Of a DNA stretch of 64,000 nt, positions 26,501 to 36,005 are shown in pieces. Made by a program: the position numbers and the translations under genes. The DNA comes from Gluconacetobacter takamatsuzukensis (lineage in GTDB: Bacteria; Pseudomonadota; Alphaproteobacteria; Acetobacterales; Acetobacteraceae): the NCBI RefSeq assembly GCF_014174275.1, contig NZ_JABEQK010000002.1:372001-436000 (forward strand), written 5' to 3'. The notes beneath the pieces are model-generated. The model ran no database searches, was not told the origin of the DNA, and saw nothing but the letters and a program-made list of their open reading frames with translations. Each line of letters starts with the position of its first letter. Position 1 is the first letter of the stretch.

Positions 26501-28346
26501 CAGCCCCGACCAGGCTCCCCCCCGCCGCCGGCGCCGCCCGCGCGCCACGGCCGCGGCAGCGGCCCCGGCCGAAATCCGCCTGGCCGGCGATGCCACGGTC
26601 CGGGGCGTCGCCATCGGCCCGGCAATGCTGGTGCTGGAAAGCCCGGCCCCGGATATCGACGCCACGGCCCGCACCGACGACCCCGATCACGAACTGGCGC
26701 GCCTGGCCGAGGCGATCGAACGCTCGGTGCGGCAGATCGAACGGCTGCGCGACCGGCTGGCCATCCTGCCCGAAGACGGGCAGATCGAAATCGGCTCGCT
26801 GCTCGAAGTCTATCGCCGCATGCTCGGCCCCTCCCGCCTGCAACGCGGCATTCACGACCGCATCGTCCGCGACGGCCGCACGGCCGAACTGGCGGTGCGC
26901 GAGGAAACCGAGAGCCTGGCCCAGGCCCTGCTCAGCGACGGCGCCGCATCGGGTGGCGAGGACGCGGCCGCCGCCCAGCGCCGCGCCGGCGAATTCCGCG
27001 AAATCGGCCAGCGCCTGGTGCGCAATCTGGGCCGCACCCCCTTCCGTTCCTTCAGCGCGGTGCCCCCGGGCACGGTGCTGGTGGCCGAACAACTCCGCCC
27101 GGCCGATGCGGCACTGATCGACCCGTCGCGCATCGTCGCGGTCGCGACCGAGGAAGGCGGCTCGACCGACCATACCGCCATCATGCTCCGCGCGCTGGGC
27201 ATTCCCACGGTGCTGGCCGCCCACGGTCTGACCGCCCGCGCGCGCGACGGCGCGACCATGGTGGTGGACGGCACGACCGGCCAGGTCGTGATCGACCCGG
27301 GCGAGGAGACACTGGCCATCGCCCGACGCGGCGTGGCCGAACATGCGCGCGAACGCCAGGCCCTGGGCCGCCTGCGCCGCCTGCCCGCCCGCCTGACCAG
27401 CGGCGAGAAGCTGCAATTGCAGGCCAATCTCGAACTCCCGGCCGAACTGCCGCTGGTCGCCCAGTCCGGGGCCTCGGGCATCGGCCTGCTGCGCACCGAA
27501 TTCCTGTTCATGAACGCCGAAACCATGCCGGACGAAGACCGGCAGGCGGCAATCTATGCCGAAATCATCGGCACCATGGCGGGCGACACCACCACGATCC
27601 GCGTCGTGGACTGGGGCGGCGAAAAGCATAGCGAGGCCCTGGAGCGCGCCGGCCTGCACCAGGAAGGCGACACCATCAATCCGGCGCTGGGCATGCGCGG
27701 CTTGCGCCTGCTGCTGCGCTATCCGGCAGTGCTGGAAACCCAGTTCGCCGCCATCCTCAAGGCCTCTGTCGCCGGCCCGGTGCGGGTCATGCTGCCGATG
27801 GTCACGGTGGTGCACGAACTGCGCGAGGCGCGAGAGATCTATCACCGCGTCGCCCGCAGGCTGCGCCGCAAGGGGCTGCCGCTGGGCGACAGCCTGCCCC
27901 CGCTGGGCATCATGGTCGAAACCCCGGCCGCCGCCCTCATGGGCGACGCCCTGGCGCAGGAGGCCGAATTCCTGGCCATCGGCACCAACGACCTGACGAT
28001 GTACACCCTGGCGGTCGACCGGGCCTCCGCCGACGTGGCATCGCTCTACCATCCGCTCCACCCGGCCGTGCTGCGCCTGATCCAGGCGGTGACCGAGGCC
28101 GCGCTGCGCCAGTACCGCCCCATCTCCCTCTGCGGCGAAATCGCGGGCGACCCGCGCGTGGTACCCCTGCTGGTCGGGCTGGGCCTGCGCTCCTTCTCCA
28201 TGACCGCCTCGGCCGTGCCCCGGGTCAAGAAGGTGGTGCGCGCCCTGTCCTTCGAGGATTGCCGACGTCTGGCCCACCGGGTGATGGAAGCCTCGGACGT
28301 GGCCGAAGTGACCAGCCTGATCGACGATTTCGCCACCGGGAGCTGA
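26487..28346 (+). CDS. ptsI: PTS enzyme I (phosphoenolpyruvate-protein phosphotransferase)
   Basis: 619 residues. After an Arg/Ala-rich N-terminal extension (about 1-30) come the HPr-binding helical domain, the swivelling phosphohistidine domain with GGSTDHTAIMLRALGIP, and the PEP-binding TIM barrel. The barrel has GLLRTEFLFM, ETPAAALMGDALAQ, GTNDLTMYTLAVDR and LCGEIAGDP. It takes phosphate from PEP to HPr and then EIIA. A GAF/NifA domain as in EI-Ntr is absent. The whole set is a non-transporting PTS. Confidence 0.94.
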   Translation: MKTTDSPDQAPPRRRRRPRATAAAAAPAEIRLAGDATVRGVAIGPAMLVLESPAPDIDATARTDDPDHELARLAEAIERSVRQIERLRDRLAILPEDGQIEIGSLLEVYRRMLGPSRLQRGIHDRIVRDGRTAELAVREETESLAQALLSDGAASGGEDAAAAQRRAGEFREIGQRLVRNLGRTPFRSFSAVPPGTVLVAEQLRPADAALIDPSRIVAVATEEGGSTDHTAIMLRALGIPTVLAAHGLTARARDGATMVVDGTTGQVVIDPGEETLAIARRGVAEHARERQALGRLRRLPARLTSGEKLQLQANLELPAELPLVAQSGASGIGLLRTEFLFMNAETMPDEDRQAAIYAEIIGTMAGDTTTIRVVDWGGEKHSEALERAGLHQEGDTINPALGMRGLRLLLRYPAVLETQFAAILKASVAGPVRVMLPMVTVVHELREAREIYHRVARRLRRKGLPLGDSLPPLGIMVETPAAALMGDALAQEAEFLAIGTNDLTMYTLAVDRASADVASLYHPLHPAVLRLIQAVTEAALRQYRPISLCGEIAGDPRVVPLLVGLGLRSFSMTASAVPRVKKVVRALSFEDCRRLAHRVMEASDVAEVTSLIDDFATGS

Positions 28347-28352
28347 GGAGCG

Positions 28353-29747
28353 ATGGACCGGCCAGCCGGCACAGTCCGGACCATGGGCCTGCCGTGGCGG
28401 GACCCGGACGACCTGCTGTGGGCATGGCGCGACGAACCCTGGCTGGCCTGCCTGGACAGCGGCGGCCCCCCCGGCCCCCGCGCGCGCTGGACCATCCTGT
28501 GCCGCCGCCCCGCCCATGTGCTGGACTGGCGCGGCGGTACCTGCCGGCAAGACGGCGCACCCATCCCCGGCACCGATCCGCTGGCGGCCCTGCGCGCCCT
28601 GCTGGCCCTGGCCCCGACCGCCGATGCCGGGCCATGGCCCTTCGCCGGCGGGGTCATCGGCTTCGCAGGCTACGGCGTGGGCCAGTGGGCCGAGGCCATT
28701 CCAACCCGCCATCCGGCCGACCCCACCCGGCCCGACCTGTCGGCGGCGCTCTACGACCACGCGCTCCTGTTCGACCGCACGCGCCGGCAGGTCCACCTGG
28801 CCACGATACGTCCGGACGCGGACCCGCTGTTCGCCGCCTTCCACGCCGAATGGGCCACCCTCCCGCATGCCCCCCCGCCGGCGGCGCTGCCGCGCGCGGC
28901 GTTCGTGCCCGACCGCACGCCGGGCGACTATGCCGCCGCCGTGGCGGCGGCGGTGGCCCGCATCGCGGACGGCGAGATCTTCCAGGTCAACATCACCGGC
29001 CGCCATGTCGCCCGCCGCCCGGCAGGCCTGGCCGATATCGACCTCTACCGGGCGCTGCGCCGGGCCTCCCCGGCGCCGTTCGGTGCCTGGCTGGCCTGCG
29101 GGGGCACCTTCAGCCTGCTATCGGCCTCGCCCGAGCGGTTCGTGCATCTGGGCCGCGACCGGGTGGCCCGCACCCGGCCGATCAAGGGCACCCGCCCCCG
29201 GGGCGCCACGCCGGAACAGGATGCGATCCAGCGCGCGGAACTGGCCGCCGACGACAAGGAACGGGCGGAAAACCTGATGATCGTGGACCTGATGCGCAAC
29301 GATCTGGGCCGCGTGGCGCGGATCGGCAGCGTCGGCGTGCCCGAGCTGCTGTCGGTCGAAACCTTCGCCCACCTCCATCACCTGGTGTCCGAGGTCGCGG
29401 CCACGCTGGCCCCGGGGCAGGACGCGATCGACCTGCTGCGCGCCTCCCTGCCGCCCGGATCGGTGACAGGCGCACCGAAACACCAGGCCATGCGCCTGAT
29501 CGACGATCTGGAGGCCTCGGCGCGCGGCCCCTATTGCGGGATCGTGTTCCGGATCGGAACCGACGGTGCCATGGACAGTTCAGTCATCATCCGCGCCCTG
29601 GCCACGACCCCCGATACGATCGTGGCGGCGGCAGGCGGCGGGATCACGATCCTGTCGGATCCCCAGCGGGAATACGCGGAAATGTGCCTCAAGATCGCCC
29701 CCCTGCTGGCCCTGTTCGGCGACCGACCGGCCGGGGCGGCGCCATGA
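28353..29747 (+). CDS. pabB: Aminodeoxychorismate synthase component I
   Basis: 464 residues of the chorismate-binding family. PIKGTRPRG carries the Lys typical of PabB rather than the Ala of TrpE; ERAENLMIVDLMRNDLGRV and PPGSVTGAPKHQAM are the catalytic blocks. With a glutamine amidotransferase it makes 4-amino-4-deoxychorismate for folate. The amidotransferase PabA is not here and may be shared with TrpG. Its stop overlaps pabC (ATGA), supporting the assignment over TrpE. Confidence 0.93.
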   Translation: MDRPAGTVRTMGLPWRDPDDLLWAWRDEPWLACLDSGGPPGPRARWTILCRRPAHVLDWRGGTCRQDGAPIPGTDPLAALRALLALAPTADAGPWPFAGGVIGFAGYGVGQWAEAIPTRHPADPTRPDLSAALYDHALLFDRTRRQVHLATIRPDADPLFAAFHAEWATLPHAPPPAALPRAAFVPDRTPGDYAAAVAAAVARIADGEIFQVNITGRHVARRPAGLADIDLYRALRRASPAPFGAWLACGGTFSLLSASPERFVHLGRDRVARTRPIKGTRPRGATPEQDAIQRAELAADDKERAENLMIVDLMRNDLGRVARIGSVGVPELLSVETFAHLHHLVSEVAATLAPGQDAIDLLRASLPPGSVTGAPKHQAMRLIDDLEASARGPYCGIVFRIGTDGAMDSSVIIRALATTPDTIVAAAGGGITILSDPQREYAEMCLKIAPLLALFGDRPAGAAP

Positions 29748-30541
29748 ATATCCTGTGGCTGGACGACAGGCTGGTCCCCAGGGAACAGGCAAGGATCGAT
29801 CCCACCGATCGCGGCTTCACCCTGGGCGACGGGCTGTTCGAGACCATGCGCGTCGCGGGCGGCCGCGTCGCCCACCTGCCGCGCCATCTCGACCGGCTGC
29901 GATGCGGCGCCGACACCCTGCTGTTTCCCCCGCCCGACCTGGACGTGATCGAGGGCGCGCTGGACCAGGTGATCCGCCGCAACGCGCTGGCGGAAGGCGC
30001 GCTGCGCCTGACGCTGACACGTGGCACGGGCCCGCGCGGCCTGCTCCCGCCCCACCGCCCGCACCCCACCCTTCTGGTCGCACCCTTTCCGGCCGCCCCC
30101 GCGCCGGGCCCCGCAAGACTGGTCATCAGCACCCGCATCCGGCGCGACGCGGATTCCCCCCTGTCGCGGATCAAGAGCCTGAATTACCTGCCCAATATCC
30201 TGGCGAGGCTGGAGGCCGAGCAGCGCGGCGCCGATGACGCCCTGCTGCTGAACGGCGCCGGCCGGGTGGCCGAAAGCACCGCCAGCACGGTACTGGCCGT
30301 GCGCGAAGGGCGGCTGCTGACCCCTCCGGTCAGCGACGGCGCGCTGCCCGGCATCGCCCGCGCCGTCCTGCTGGCGGCGGGGATGGTGGAAGAAGCCCCC
30401 CTGACCCCAGCCGACCTGTCCGGCGGCATGATCCTGGTCAACAGCCTGTCGGTGCGGCCGGTGGTCGGCCTGGAGGATGCGCCCTTGGCCATGGCGCTGG
30501 ACAGGGTCGCCGCGGTGCGGGAGTGCGTCTTCTTTTTCTGA
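29744..30541 (+). CDS. pabC: Aminodeoxychorismate lyase (class IV aminotransferase fold)
   Basis: 265 residues of the PLP fold-type IV family. DRGFTLGDGLFETMRV is at the N-terminus, and the PLP Lys is in SRIKSLNYLPNILA. NGAGRVAESTASTVLAV and LLTPPVSDGALPGIARA follow. It releases pyruvate from ADC to give p-aminobenzoate; D-amino-acid or branched-chain aminotransferase activity is less likely given pabB coupling. The last residues (ECVFFF) and the TGA stop lie inside repeat copy E, so the C-terminus appears to have been set by repeat insertion. Confidence 0.9.
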   Translation: MNILWLDDRLVPREQARIDPTDRGFTLGDGLFETMRVAGGRVAHLPRHLDRLRCGADTLLFPPPDLDVIEGALDQVIRRNALAEGALRLTLTRGTGPRGLLPPHRPHPTLLVAPFPAAPAPGPARLVISTRIRRDADSPLSRIKSLNYLPNILARLEAEQRGADDALLLNGAGRVAESTASTVLAVREGRLLTPPVSDGALPGIARAVLLAAGMVEEAPLTPADLSGGMILVNSLSVRPVVGLEDAPLAMALDRVAAVRECVFFF

Positions 30542-30647
30542 AGAAAAAGAAGCAAAAAGACTTTCACTCGTCTGGCATCCCGACGACGCCCGCAGGCTTT
30601 CCCTTAAAAAATCAAAAGTTTTTTGGTTCTTTTTTTCAAAAAAGAAC
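30529..30647. repeat. Dispersed intergenic element, copy E (complete; overlaps pabC stop)
   Basis: S hairpin at 30529-30552 and L hairpin GTTCTTTTTTTCAAAAAAGAAC at 30626-30647. The core between is the most diverged of the full copies. Lies between two genes on the same strand (pabC and purH). Confidence 0.85.
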
Positions 30648-30765
30648 AGAAGAGCTCCCCCGGCGACCCGACACCCGGCCCCACACATCTGTTGCCCCCC
30701 CACCCCAGGTTGGACTAAGGAGCCGAGCTTTCCTGCCCGCCCAATCGTGAAAGGTCGCCCCCGCG

Positions 30766-32343
30766 ATGACCCAGACGCCAGTGCCGGTCCGCCGCGCCCT
30801 GATTTCCGTTTCCGACAAGACGGGGTTGCTCGACCTCGCCCGCGCCCTGGCGGCGCATGGGGCCGAGATCCTCTCGACCGGCGGGTCGGCCCGTACCCTG
30901 CGTGAGGCCGGGATCGCGGTGACGGAAGTGTCGGACCATACCGGCTTCCCGGAAATCCTCGACGGCCGGGTCAAGACGCTGGTGCCGCAGATCCATGGCG
31001 GCATCCTGGGCCGGCGCGACCTGCCGGCGCATGTCGCGCAGATGGAACAGCACGGCATCGCGCCGATCGACCTGGTGGCGGTGAACCTCTACCCGTTCGA
31101 GGCCACGGTGGCCTCCGGCGCCGGCGCCGAGGACTGCATCGAGAATATCGATATCGGCGGCCCGGCCCTGATCCGCGCGGCGTCCAAGAACCACGACCAT
31201 GTCGTGGTGCTGACCGACCCGGCGCAATACGGCGCCATCATCGCGGCGCTGGCGGAAGGCGGCACCACGCTGGAGGCCCGGCGCGCGCTGGCCGGCGCGG
31301 CCTATGCCCGCACCGCCGCCTATGACGCCGCGATCGCTGCCTGGTTCGCGGGCCAGCGCGGCGACGTCCTGCCCGAGCGCCTGACGGTGGCCGGCCAGCG
31401 TCGCGAGAGCCTGCGCTACGGCGAAAACCCGCACCAGCAGGCGGCCTTCTATGCCGACGGCAGCCAGCGCCCGGGCGTCGCCACCGCGCGGCAGATCCAG
31501 GGCAAGTCCCTGTCCTACAATAATCTCAACGACACCGACGCGGCGTTCGAGGCGGTGGCGGAATTCGACGCACCGGCGGTGGTCATCGTCAAGCACGCCA
31601 ATCCGTGCGGCATCGCGACGGCCGACAGCCTGTCGGCGGCATGGGACCTGGCGCTGCGCTGCGACCCGGTCTCGGCCTTCGGCGGCATCGTCGCCCTCAA
31701 CCGGACGCTGGACGCCGAGGCAGCGGCCCGCATCGCCGCGATCTTCACCGAGGTGATCGTGGCGCCCGACGCCACGGAAGAAGCGCGCGAGATCCTGGCC
31801 CGCAAGAAGAACCTCCGCCTGCTGCTGACCGGCGCGCTGCCCGACCCGGCCCAGGGCGGGGTCGTCATCCGCTCGGTCGCCGGGGGCTTCCTGGCCCAGA
31901 CGCGTGATAACGGCCGCATCGTCCCGGCCGACCTCAAGGTGGTGACGCAGCGCAAGCCGACCGAGGCCGAGATGGCGGACCTCATCTTCGCCTTCCGCGT
32001 CTGCAAGCACGTCAAGTCCAACGCCATCATCTACGCCAAGGGCCAGGCCACGGTCGGGATCGGCGCGGGGCAGATGAGCCGCGTGGACTCCGCGCGCATC
32101 GCCGCGATCAAGGGGGCGGAAGCCTCGCACGCGGCGGGGCTGGACAAGCCGCTGACGGCCGGCAGCGTGGTGGCGTCCGATGCGTTCTTCCCGTTCGCCG
32201 ACGGGCTGGAGGCCGCGATCGCGGCCGGCGCCACGGCGGTGATCCAGCCCGGCGGCTCGATCCGCGATGACGAGGTGATCGCCGCCGCCGACCGCGCCGG
32301 CATCGCCATGGTGTTCACAGGTATGCGCCACTTCCGGCACTGA
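30766..32343 (+). CDS. purH: Bifunctional AICAR formyltransferase / IMP cyclohydrolase
   Basis: 525 residues, the last two steps of purine synthesis. The N-terminal cyclohydrolase (MGS-like) domain has [15 protein letters not shown] and [16 protein letters not shown]. The formyltransferase domain has [39 protein letters not shown] and [13 protein letters not shown]. It ends with the canonical GMRHFRH. Full length. Purine synthesis connects to purU at 41 kb through formyl-tetrahydrofolate. Confidence 0.98.
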   Translation: MTQTPVPVRRALISVSDKTGLLDLARALAAHGAEILSTGGSARTLREAGIAVTEVSDHTGFPEILDGRVKTLVPQIHGGILGRRDLPAHVAQMEQHGIAPIDLVAVNLYPFEATVASGAGAEDCIENIDIGGPALIRAASKNHDHVVVLTDPAQYGAIIAALAEGGTTLEARRALAGAAYARTAAYDAAIAAWFAGQRGDVLPERLTVAGQRRESLRYGENPHQQAAFYADGSQRPGVATARQIQGKSLSYNNLNDTDAAFEAVAEFDAPAVVIVKHANPCGIATADSLSAAWDLALRCDPVSAFGGIVALNRTLDAEAAARIAAIFTEVIVAPDATEEAREILARKKNLRLLLTGALPDPAQGGVVIRSVAGGFLAQTRDNGRIVPADLKVVTQRKPTEAEMADLIFAFRVCKHVKSNAIIYAKGQATVGIGAGQMSRVDSARIAAIKGAEASHAAGLDKPLTAGSVVASDAFFPFADGLEAAIAAGATAVIQPGGSIRDDEVIAAADRAGIAMVFTGMRHFRH

Positions 32344-32367
32344 TCCTCTTCCCGGGGGGATTGTCGC

Positions 32368-32401
32368 GCCGGGCGGGATCGCTTTCACTATCTCGCCCGG
32401 C
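32368..32401 (+). terminator. Hairpin after purH, terminator-like
   Basis: A 12-bp stem with one mismatch, GCCGGGCGGGAT (32368-32379) and ATCTCGCCCGGC (32390-32401), without a following T run. It may stop transcription only weakly or protect the mRNA 3' end. Confidence 0.5.
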
Positions 32402-32455
32402 AAACCCGTTCCGGGACGATTGATAAAGACGATCAGGCAGATGACGAGAGCAGGC

Positions 32456-33172
32456 ATGGCGAGTTTGCGGCATTCCCACCTTCTTCCGGCGGTGGCCGGC
32501 CTGTCAGCCCTGATCGCCGGACCGGCGATGGCGGCCAGCCAGCCGTCCTCGGCCTACGATTTTTCGCCCCTCCCGGTCACGACCGGCACGGTGGCGCATT
32601 ACCTGCCGACCCCGGGCGGCGATATCGACGGGCTGATCCTCACCGACGGCACCGAAATCCTGTGCTCGCACGAGCTGGGGCTGGCGGTGGCCGGCCTGGT
32701 CAAGCCGGGCGAGCGGATCTCGGCCCGCGGCCTGCGCGGCCGCGACCTGCCCATCGTTCGCGCCTATGAAATCGAGGACCAGCGCGGCCGCGCCGTCGAG
32801 GATGCCGAGACGATCTCGGCCCGCCTGCCGGTCACGACCTCCGGCCCCGACATCGTGGTCGACGGCACCGTCCGCGCGCCGCTCTACAGTCTGCACGGCC
32901 GGCTGGTGGGCGCGGTGATGCAGGATTACAGCGTGATCCACCTCGCCCCGGCGGAGGCCACGCGCCTGGCGGCGTGGCTCAAATCGGGCCAGACCCTGCA
33001 CGCGGTCGGCAATGGCAGCACCGGTGCGCTGGGCACCGCGATCGACGCCCGCGAGATCGGCCCGTCGATGGGCCAGACGGTCCATGTCGCCCCGGCAGCC
33101 GCGCCGCTGGCCGGCCCCTTCCCGGGCAGCGCGGCCTATGACGAAATCCCGGGCGGCAGCACGCATCCGTAA
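32456..33172 (+). CDS. Exported protein of unknown function, possible OB-fold repeats
   Basis: 238 residues. A signal peptide (LLPAVAGLSALIAGPAMAAS) is followed by two similar segments: TGTVAHYLPTPGGDIDGLIL with LCSHELG, and VDGTVRAPLYSLHGRLVGAV with IHLAPAEA. Each is a beta-rich block ending in polar residues at a place where metal or ligand binding is common, which suggests a duplicated small beta-barrel. Start chosen at 32456 with a GAGAG site; 32441 and TTG 32420 are alternatives. Not recognised beyond this. It stands alone upstream of the atp promoter. Confidence 0.7.
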   Translation: MASLRHSHLLPAVAGLSALIAGPAMAASQPSSAYDFSPLPVTTGTVAHYLPTPGGDIDGLILTDGTEILCSHELGLAVAGLVKPGERISARGLRGRDLPIVRAYEIEDQRGRAVEDAETISARLPVTTSGPDIVVDGTVRAPLYSLHGRLVGAVMQDYSVIHLAPAEATRLAAWLKSGQTLHAVGNGSTGALGTAIDAREIGPSMGQTVHVAPAAAPLAGPFPGSAAYDEIPGGSTHP

Positions 33173-33347
33173 CAGGCAGCCGCCCATACCCGTTTTTATG
33201 CAATAAAGTCATGACAGGCATTCTGATATCGCATATGTGCGGTACCATCCGGGTGCTTCGGGGCGGCCGTGCCGGGAACTGTCGGCCATTCCGCGCGTGA
33301 CAGGGCAGGGGCGGCTCTTTTCCGTGTCCCGAAACAAAAGCGTTTGC

Positions 33348-33376
33348 TTGACAGGTTTCTGCCGCGTCGTTAGCTA
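33348..33376 (+). promoter_or_regulatory. Promoter of the F0 ATP synthase operon
   Basis: TTGACA (33348-33353), 17-base spacer, TAGCTA (33371-33376), 30 bases before the atpI start. The consensus -35 suggests strong expression. Confidence 0.65.
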
Positions 33377-33405
33377 GCGCCTGCACCCGCCTGGAGGTGT
33401 AAAAA

Positions 33406-33747
33406 TTGGGTAAGGAAACGGACAGCTCCCGTCACGCCTTCGACAGGCGCCTGAAGCAGGCCATGGATCGGAACAATCCGGACCGGGCAGCCCAGGCCTC
33501 CGCGCAAGGCAGCGATATCACCACCGTGGGCACCGTTCTGCGGGCCGGCACCGAAATGGTGGCGGGCCTGGTGGTCGGGGTCGCGATGGGATGGGGGCTC
33601 GACCGGTGGCTGGGCAGTCGCCCGGTCTTCCTGATCCTGTTTTCACTGATGGGCGGGGCCGCGGGCGTACTGAATGTCTGGCGTCTGGTCAGGCCGCAGG
33701 ACGCCCTGGAAGACAAGCCGGACCCAAGCGCGGGGCCGGAGCGGTAG
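33406..33747 (+). CDS. atpI: F0F1 ATP synthase assembly protein I
   Basis: 113 residues with two helices (VLRAGTEMVAGLVVGVAMGW and PVFLILFSLMGGAAGVLNVW), the AtpI/AtpQ pattern. It assists c-ring assembly and may conduct Mg2+. TTG start at 33406 with GGAGG upstream. The N-terminal 35 residues are polar. Confidence 0.88.
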   Translation: MGKETDSSRHAFDRRLKQAMDRNNPDRAAQASAQGSDITTVGTVLRAGTEMVAGLVVGVAMGWGLDRWLGSRPVFLILFSLMGGAAGVLNVWRLVRPQDALEDKPDPSAGPER

Positions 33748-33760
33748 AGGGAAGACGAAG

Positions 33761-34510
33761 TTGGCGGCCGGATCCACCATCGACGCATTGGGTCAGTTCG
33801 AGCTCCATCCCGTTCTGGGTGGCCTGGGCGAGGCGCTGCGTTTCAGTCAGTCGCCCCTCATGATGATCGTGGCGTCGGTCGCGGTGCTGGCGTTCCTCTA
33901 TATCGGCATGCGCCCCAGGGCCGTCGTGCCGGGCCGCCTGCAGGCGGCCGCCGAAATCTGCTACGATTTCATCCACAACATGGCCGTGGACACGATCGGT
34001 CCGGAAGGGCGCGCGTTCTTCCCGTTCGTCTTCACGCTGTTCTTCTTCATCCTGGCCGGCAACTATCTGGGCCTGCTGCCCTTTTCCTTCGCCTTCACCA
34101 GCCATGTCGCCGTCACCGTCGCGCTGGCGCTGATGGTGTTCGTGCTGTCGGTGATCGTCTCGCTGAAGGCGCAGGGCGCGAAATTCTTCGCGCATTTCAT
34201 GCCCGCCGGCGCGCCGGTCGCGCTGGCGCCGCTGCTGGTGCCGATCGAAATCCTTTCGTTCCTGTCCCGTCCCGTGAGCCTGTCGATCCGTCTGTTCGCC
34301 AACATGGTGGCCGGTCACGTGATGCTGGAAATGTTCGCCGCCTTCACGATCATGCTGGCCGGGCTCGGACTGATCGGCGATGCGCTCGCCGTCGGTCCCG
34401 TGGTCATCAATGTCGCGCTGATGGCGCTCGAATTGCTGGTGGGTGCGTTGCAAGCCTATGTCTTCGCGATCCTCACCTGCATCTATCTGCGGGAGGCGGT
34501 CGCGCACTGA
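33761..34510 (+). CDS. atpB: ATP synthase F0 subunit a
   Basis: 249 residues. It begins MAAGSTIDALGQFELHP from a TTG at 33761 (GAGGGAAG upstream). It carries the essential Arg in SLSIRLFANMVAGH and the ELLVGALQAYVFAILTCIYL C-terminal helix that lines the proton half-channels. Five to six membrane helices. In operon atpI-B-E-F'-F; the F1 genes are not in the window, as in most alphaproteobacteria. Confidence 0.97.
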   Translation: MAAGSTIDALGQFELHPVLGGLGEALRFSQSPLMMIVASVAVLAFLYIGMRPRAVVPGRLQAAAEICYDFIHNMAVDTIGPEGRAFFPFVFTLFFFILAGNYLGLLPFSFAFTSHVAVTVALALMVFVLSVIVSLKAQGAKFFAHFMPAGAPVALAPLLVPIEILSFLSRPVSLSIRLFANMVAGHVMLEMFAAFTIMLAGLGLIGDALAVGPVVINVALMALELLVGALQAYVFAILTCIYLREAVAH

Positions 34511-34566
34511 CCGCGACGCCGCCCCAGCCCTCTTGAACGCCTGAACCAAACAAGGAAAGCCTCGCT

Positions 34567-34791
34567 ATGGACATCGCAGCAGCCCGGGAAATTGGTGCCG
34601 GTATCGCCGTTATCGCCCTCGCCGGCGTCGGCATCGGCCTGGGTAACATCTTCTCCACGCTGGTCAGCAGCATCGCCCGCAACCCCGCCGCGCGTCCGCA
34701 CGTGTTCGGCCTGGGCATGCTGGGCTTCGCCCTGACGGAAGCCGTGGCCCTGTATGCCCTGCTGATCGCCTTCCTGATCCTGTTCGTCTGA
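34567..34791 (+). CDS. atpE: ATP synthase F0 subunit c
   Basis: 74 residues, two-helix hairpin. Helix 1 has the GxGxGxG-type packing motif ([11 protein letters not shown]), the polar loop is ARNPAARP, and the proton-carrying Glu is in [12 protein letters not shown] (about residue 60). A purely proton-type site is expected; no obvious Na+ ligand set. Confidence 0.97.
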   Translation: MDIAAAREIGAGIAVIALAGVGIGLGNIFSTLVSSIARNPAARPHVFGLGMLGFALTEAVALYALLIAFLILFV

Positions 34792-34805
34792 GACCGGAGA
34801 CCAAC

Positions 34806-35417
34806 GTGGCACGTTCCGCGGCCTCAAGCATCCGCCGGGTGGCGTCTCTCGCGACGCCGCTTGCGCTGGCCTTGCCCGTGATGGTGATGGCTGCGCCGGG
34901 CGCGCGGGCCGTGGGCATGCCGCAGCTGGATTTCGCCAACCCCCTCGTCATCGGTCAGGTGGTCTGGGGCGCGGTGATCTTCCTGGTGCTGTACCTGCTG
35001 CTCAGCCGGTCGGCCCTGCCGAAGGTCGAAGCGGTGCTGACCAGCCGCCGCCAGACCATCGACAACGACCTGGACATCGCCCGTCACGCCAAGGCCGAGG
35101 CCGACAGCGCGGTGGACGAGCTGCACCAGGCCCGTCGCACCGCGATGGCCGAGGCCCAGGCGAATGTCGACAAGGTGATCGAGGACGCGCGCCTCGCCGC
35201 CCTGCGGCAGACGCAGGAAATGAACGCCCGCCTGGCTACCGAGATTCACGAGGCGGAAGCCCGCGTCGCGTCCGCCCGCTCGGCCGCCCTCGGGTCCCTG
35301 CGCCAGATCGCGGACGACACGGCGCAGGTTCTGGTGCGCCAGATCACCGGTACCTCGGTGCCCGCCGATGTGGTGGCCCGGACGGTCGATCACGCCGCCA
35401 CGGCGCGCGGCCTCTGA
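34806..35417 (+). CDS. ATP synthase F0 subunit b' (atpG/atpF2)
   Basis: 203 residues. A membrane anchor (VIGQVVWGAVIFLVLYLLLS at about 40-59) is followed by a long charged coiled coil and RQITGTSVPADVVARTVDHA at the end. The N-terminal 35 residues look like a cleavable presequence (ATPLALALPVMVMAAPGARA), also seen in other alphaproteobacterial b' subunits. GTG start at 34806. Pairs with b to form the peripheral stalk. Confidence 0.92.
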   Translation: MARSAASSIRRVASLATPLALALPVMVMAAPGARAVGMPQLDFANPLVIGQVVWGAVIFLVLYLLLSRSALPKVEAVLTSRRQTIDNDLDIARHAKAEADSAVDELHQARRTAMAEAQANVDKVIEDARLAALRQTQEMNARLATEIHEAEARVASARSAALGSLRQIADDTAQVLVRQITGTSVPADVVARTVDHAATARGL

Positions 35418-35448
35418 TCGCGACACAGTAAGGAACAGGTTCAACACC

Positions 35449-35943
35449 ATGCTGCACGAACCCCGTTTCTGGACGGCCGTCGCCTTCTTCCTCTTCTTCA
35501 TCCTGTTCGGCAGGAAGATCTGGGCACCGCTGGCCACGGCCCTCGATGCGCGGGCCGAGCGCATCCGCGCCGACCTCGACGAGGCCGCGCGCCTGCGCCG
35601 CGAAGCCGAGCAGATGCTCGAGGACGCCACGCGTGAGCGTGAGACGGCCCTGGCCGAGGCCCGCGCCCTGGTCGAGCATTCGCTGGCCGAAGCCAGCCGG
35701 ATCGCCGAAGACGCGAAGCGCGAGGCCGAAGCCGTCGCCGCCCGGCGCGAGCAGATGGCCCGCGACCGCATCGCAGCCTCCGAGCGCAGCGCGGTGCGCG
35801 AGGTCCGCCAGGTCGCGATCGACGTGGCGGTCCAGGCCACGCGCGACGCCCTGGCCCTGGCCCTCCCCGCCGAGACGGGGCAGCAGATCGTCGACCGCTC
35901 GATCGCCGACCTGCCGTCGGCCCTGTCGCATCGCGCCGCCTGA
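35449..35943 (+). CDS. atpF: ATP synthase F0 subunit b
   Basis: 164 residues: one N-terminal helix (FWTAVAFFLFFILFGRKIW), then a right-handed coiled coil (LDEAARLRREAEQMLEDATR) and a C-terminal part binding delta. ATG at 35449 with AAGGAACAGG upstream. Last gene of the F0 operon. Confidence 0.95.
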   Translation: MLHEPRFWTAVAFFLFFILFGRKIWAPLATALDARAERIRADLDEAARLRREAEQMLEDATRERETALAEARALVEHSLAEASRIAEDAKREAEAVAARREQMARDRIAASERSAVREVRQVAIDVAVQATRDALALALPAETGQQIVDRSIADLPSALSHRAA

Positions 35944-36005
35944 GCGGGACAGGTTTACTGGCCAGCCCCGCCAATCCCGATCGTTCCGAACCGCTCCTGT
36001 CCATC

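Noticed and set aside
26412-29006. 864-codon minus-strand frame opposite ptsI and pabB
   Set aside because: Antisense shadow; both plus-strand genes carry full family motifs.
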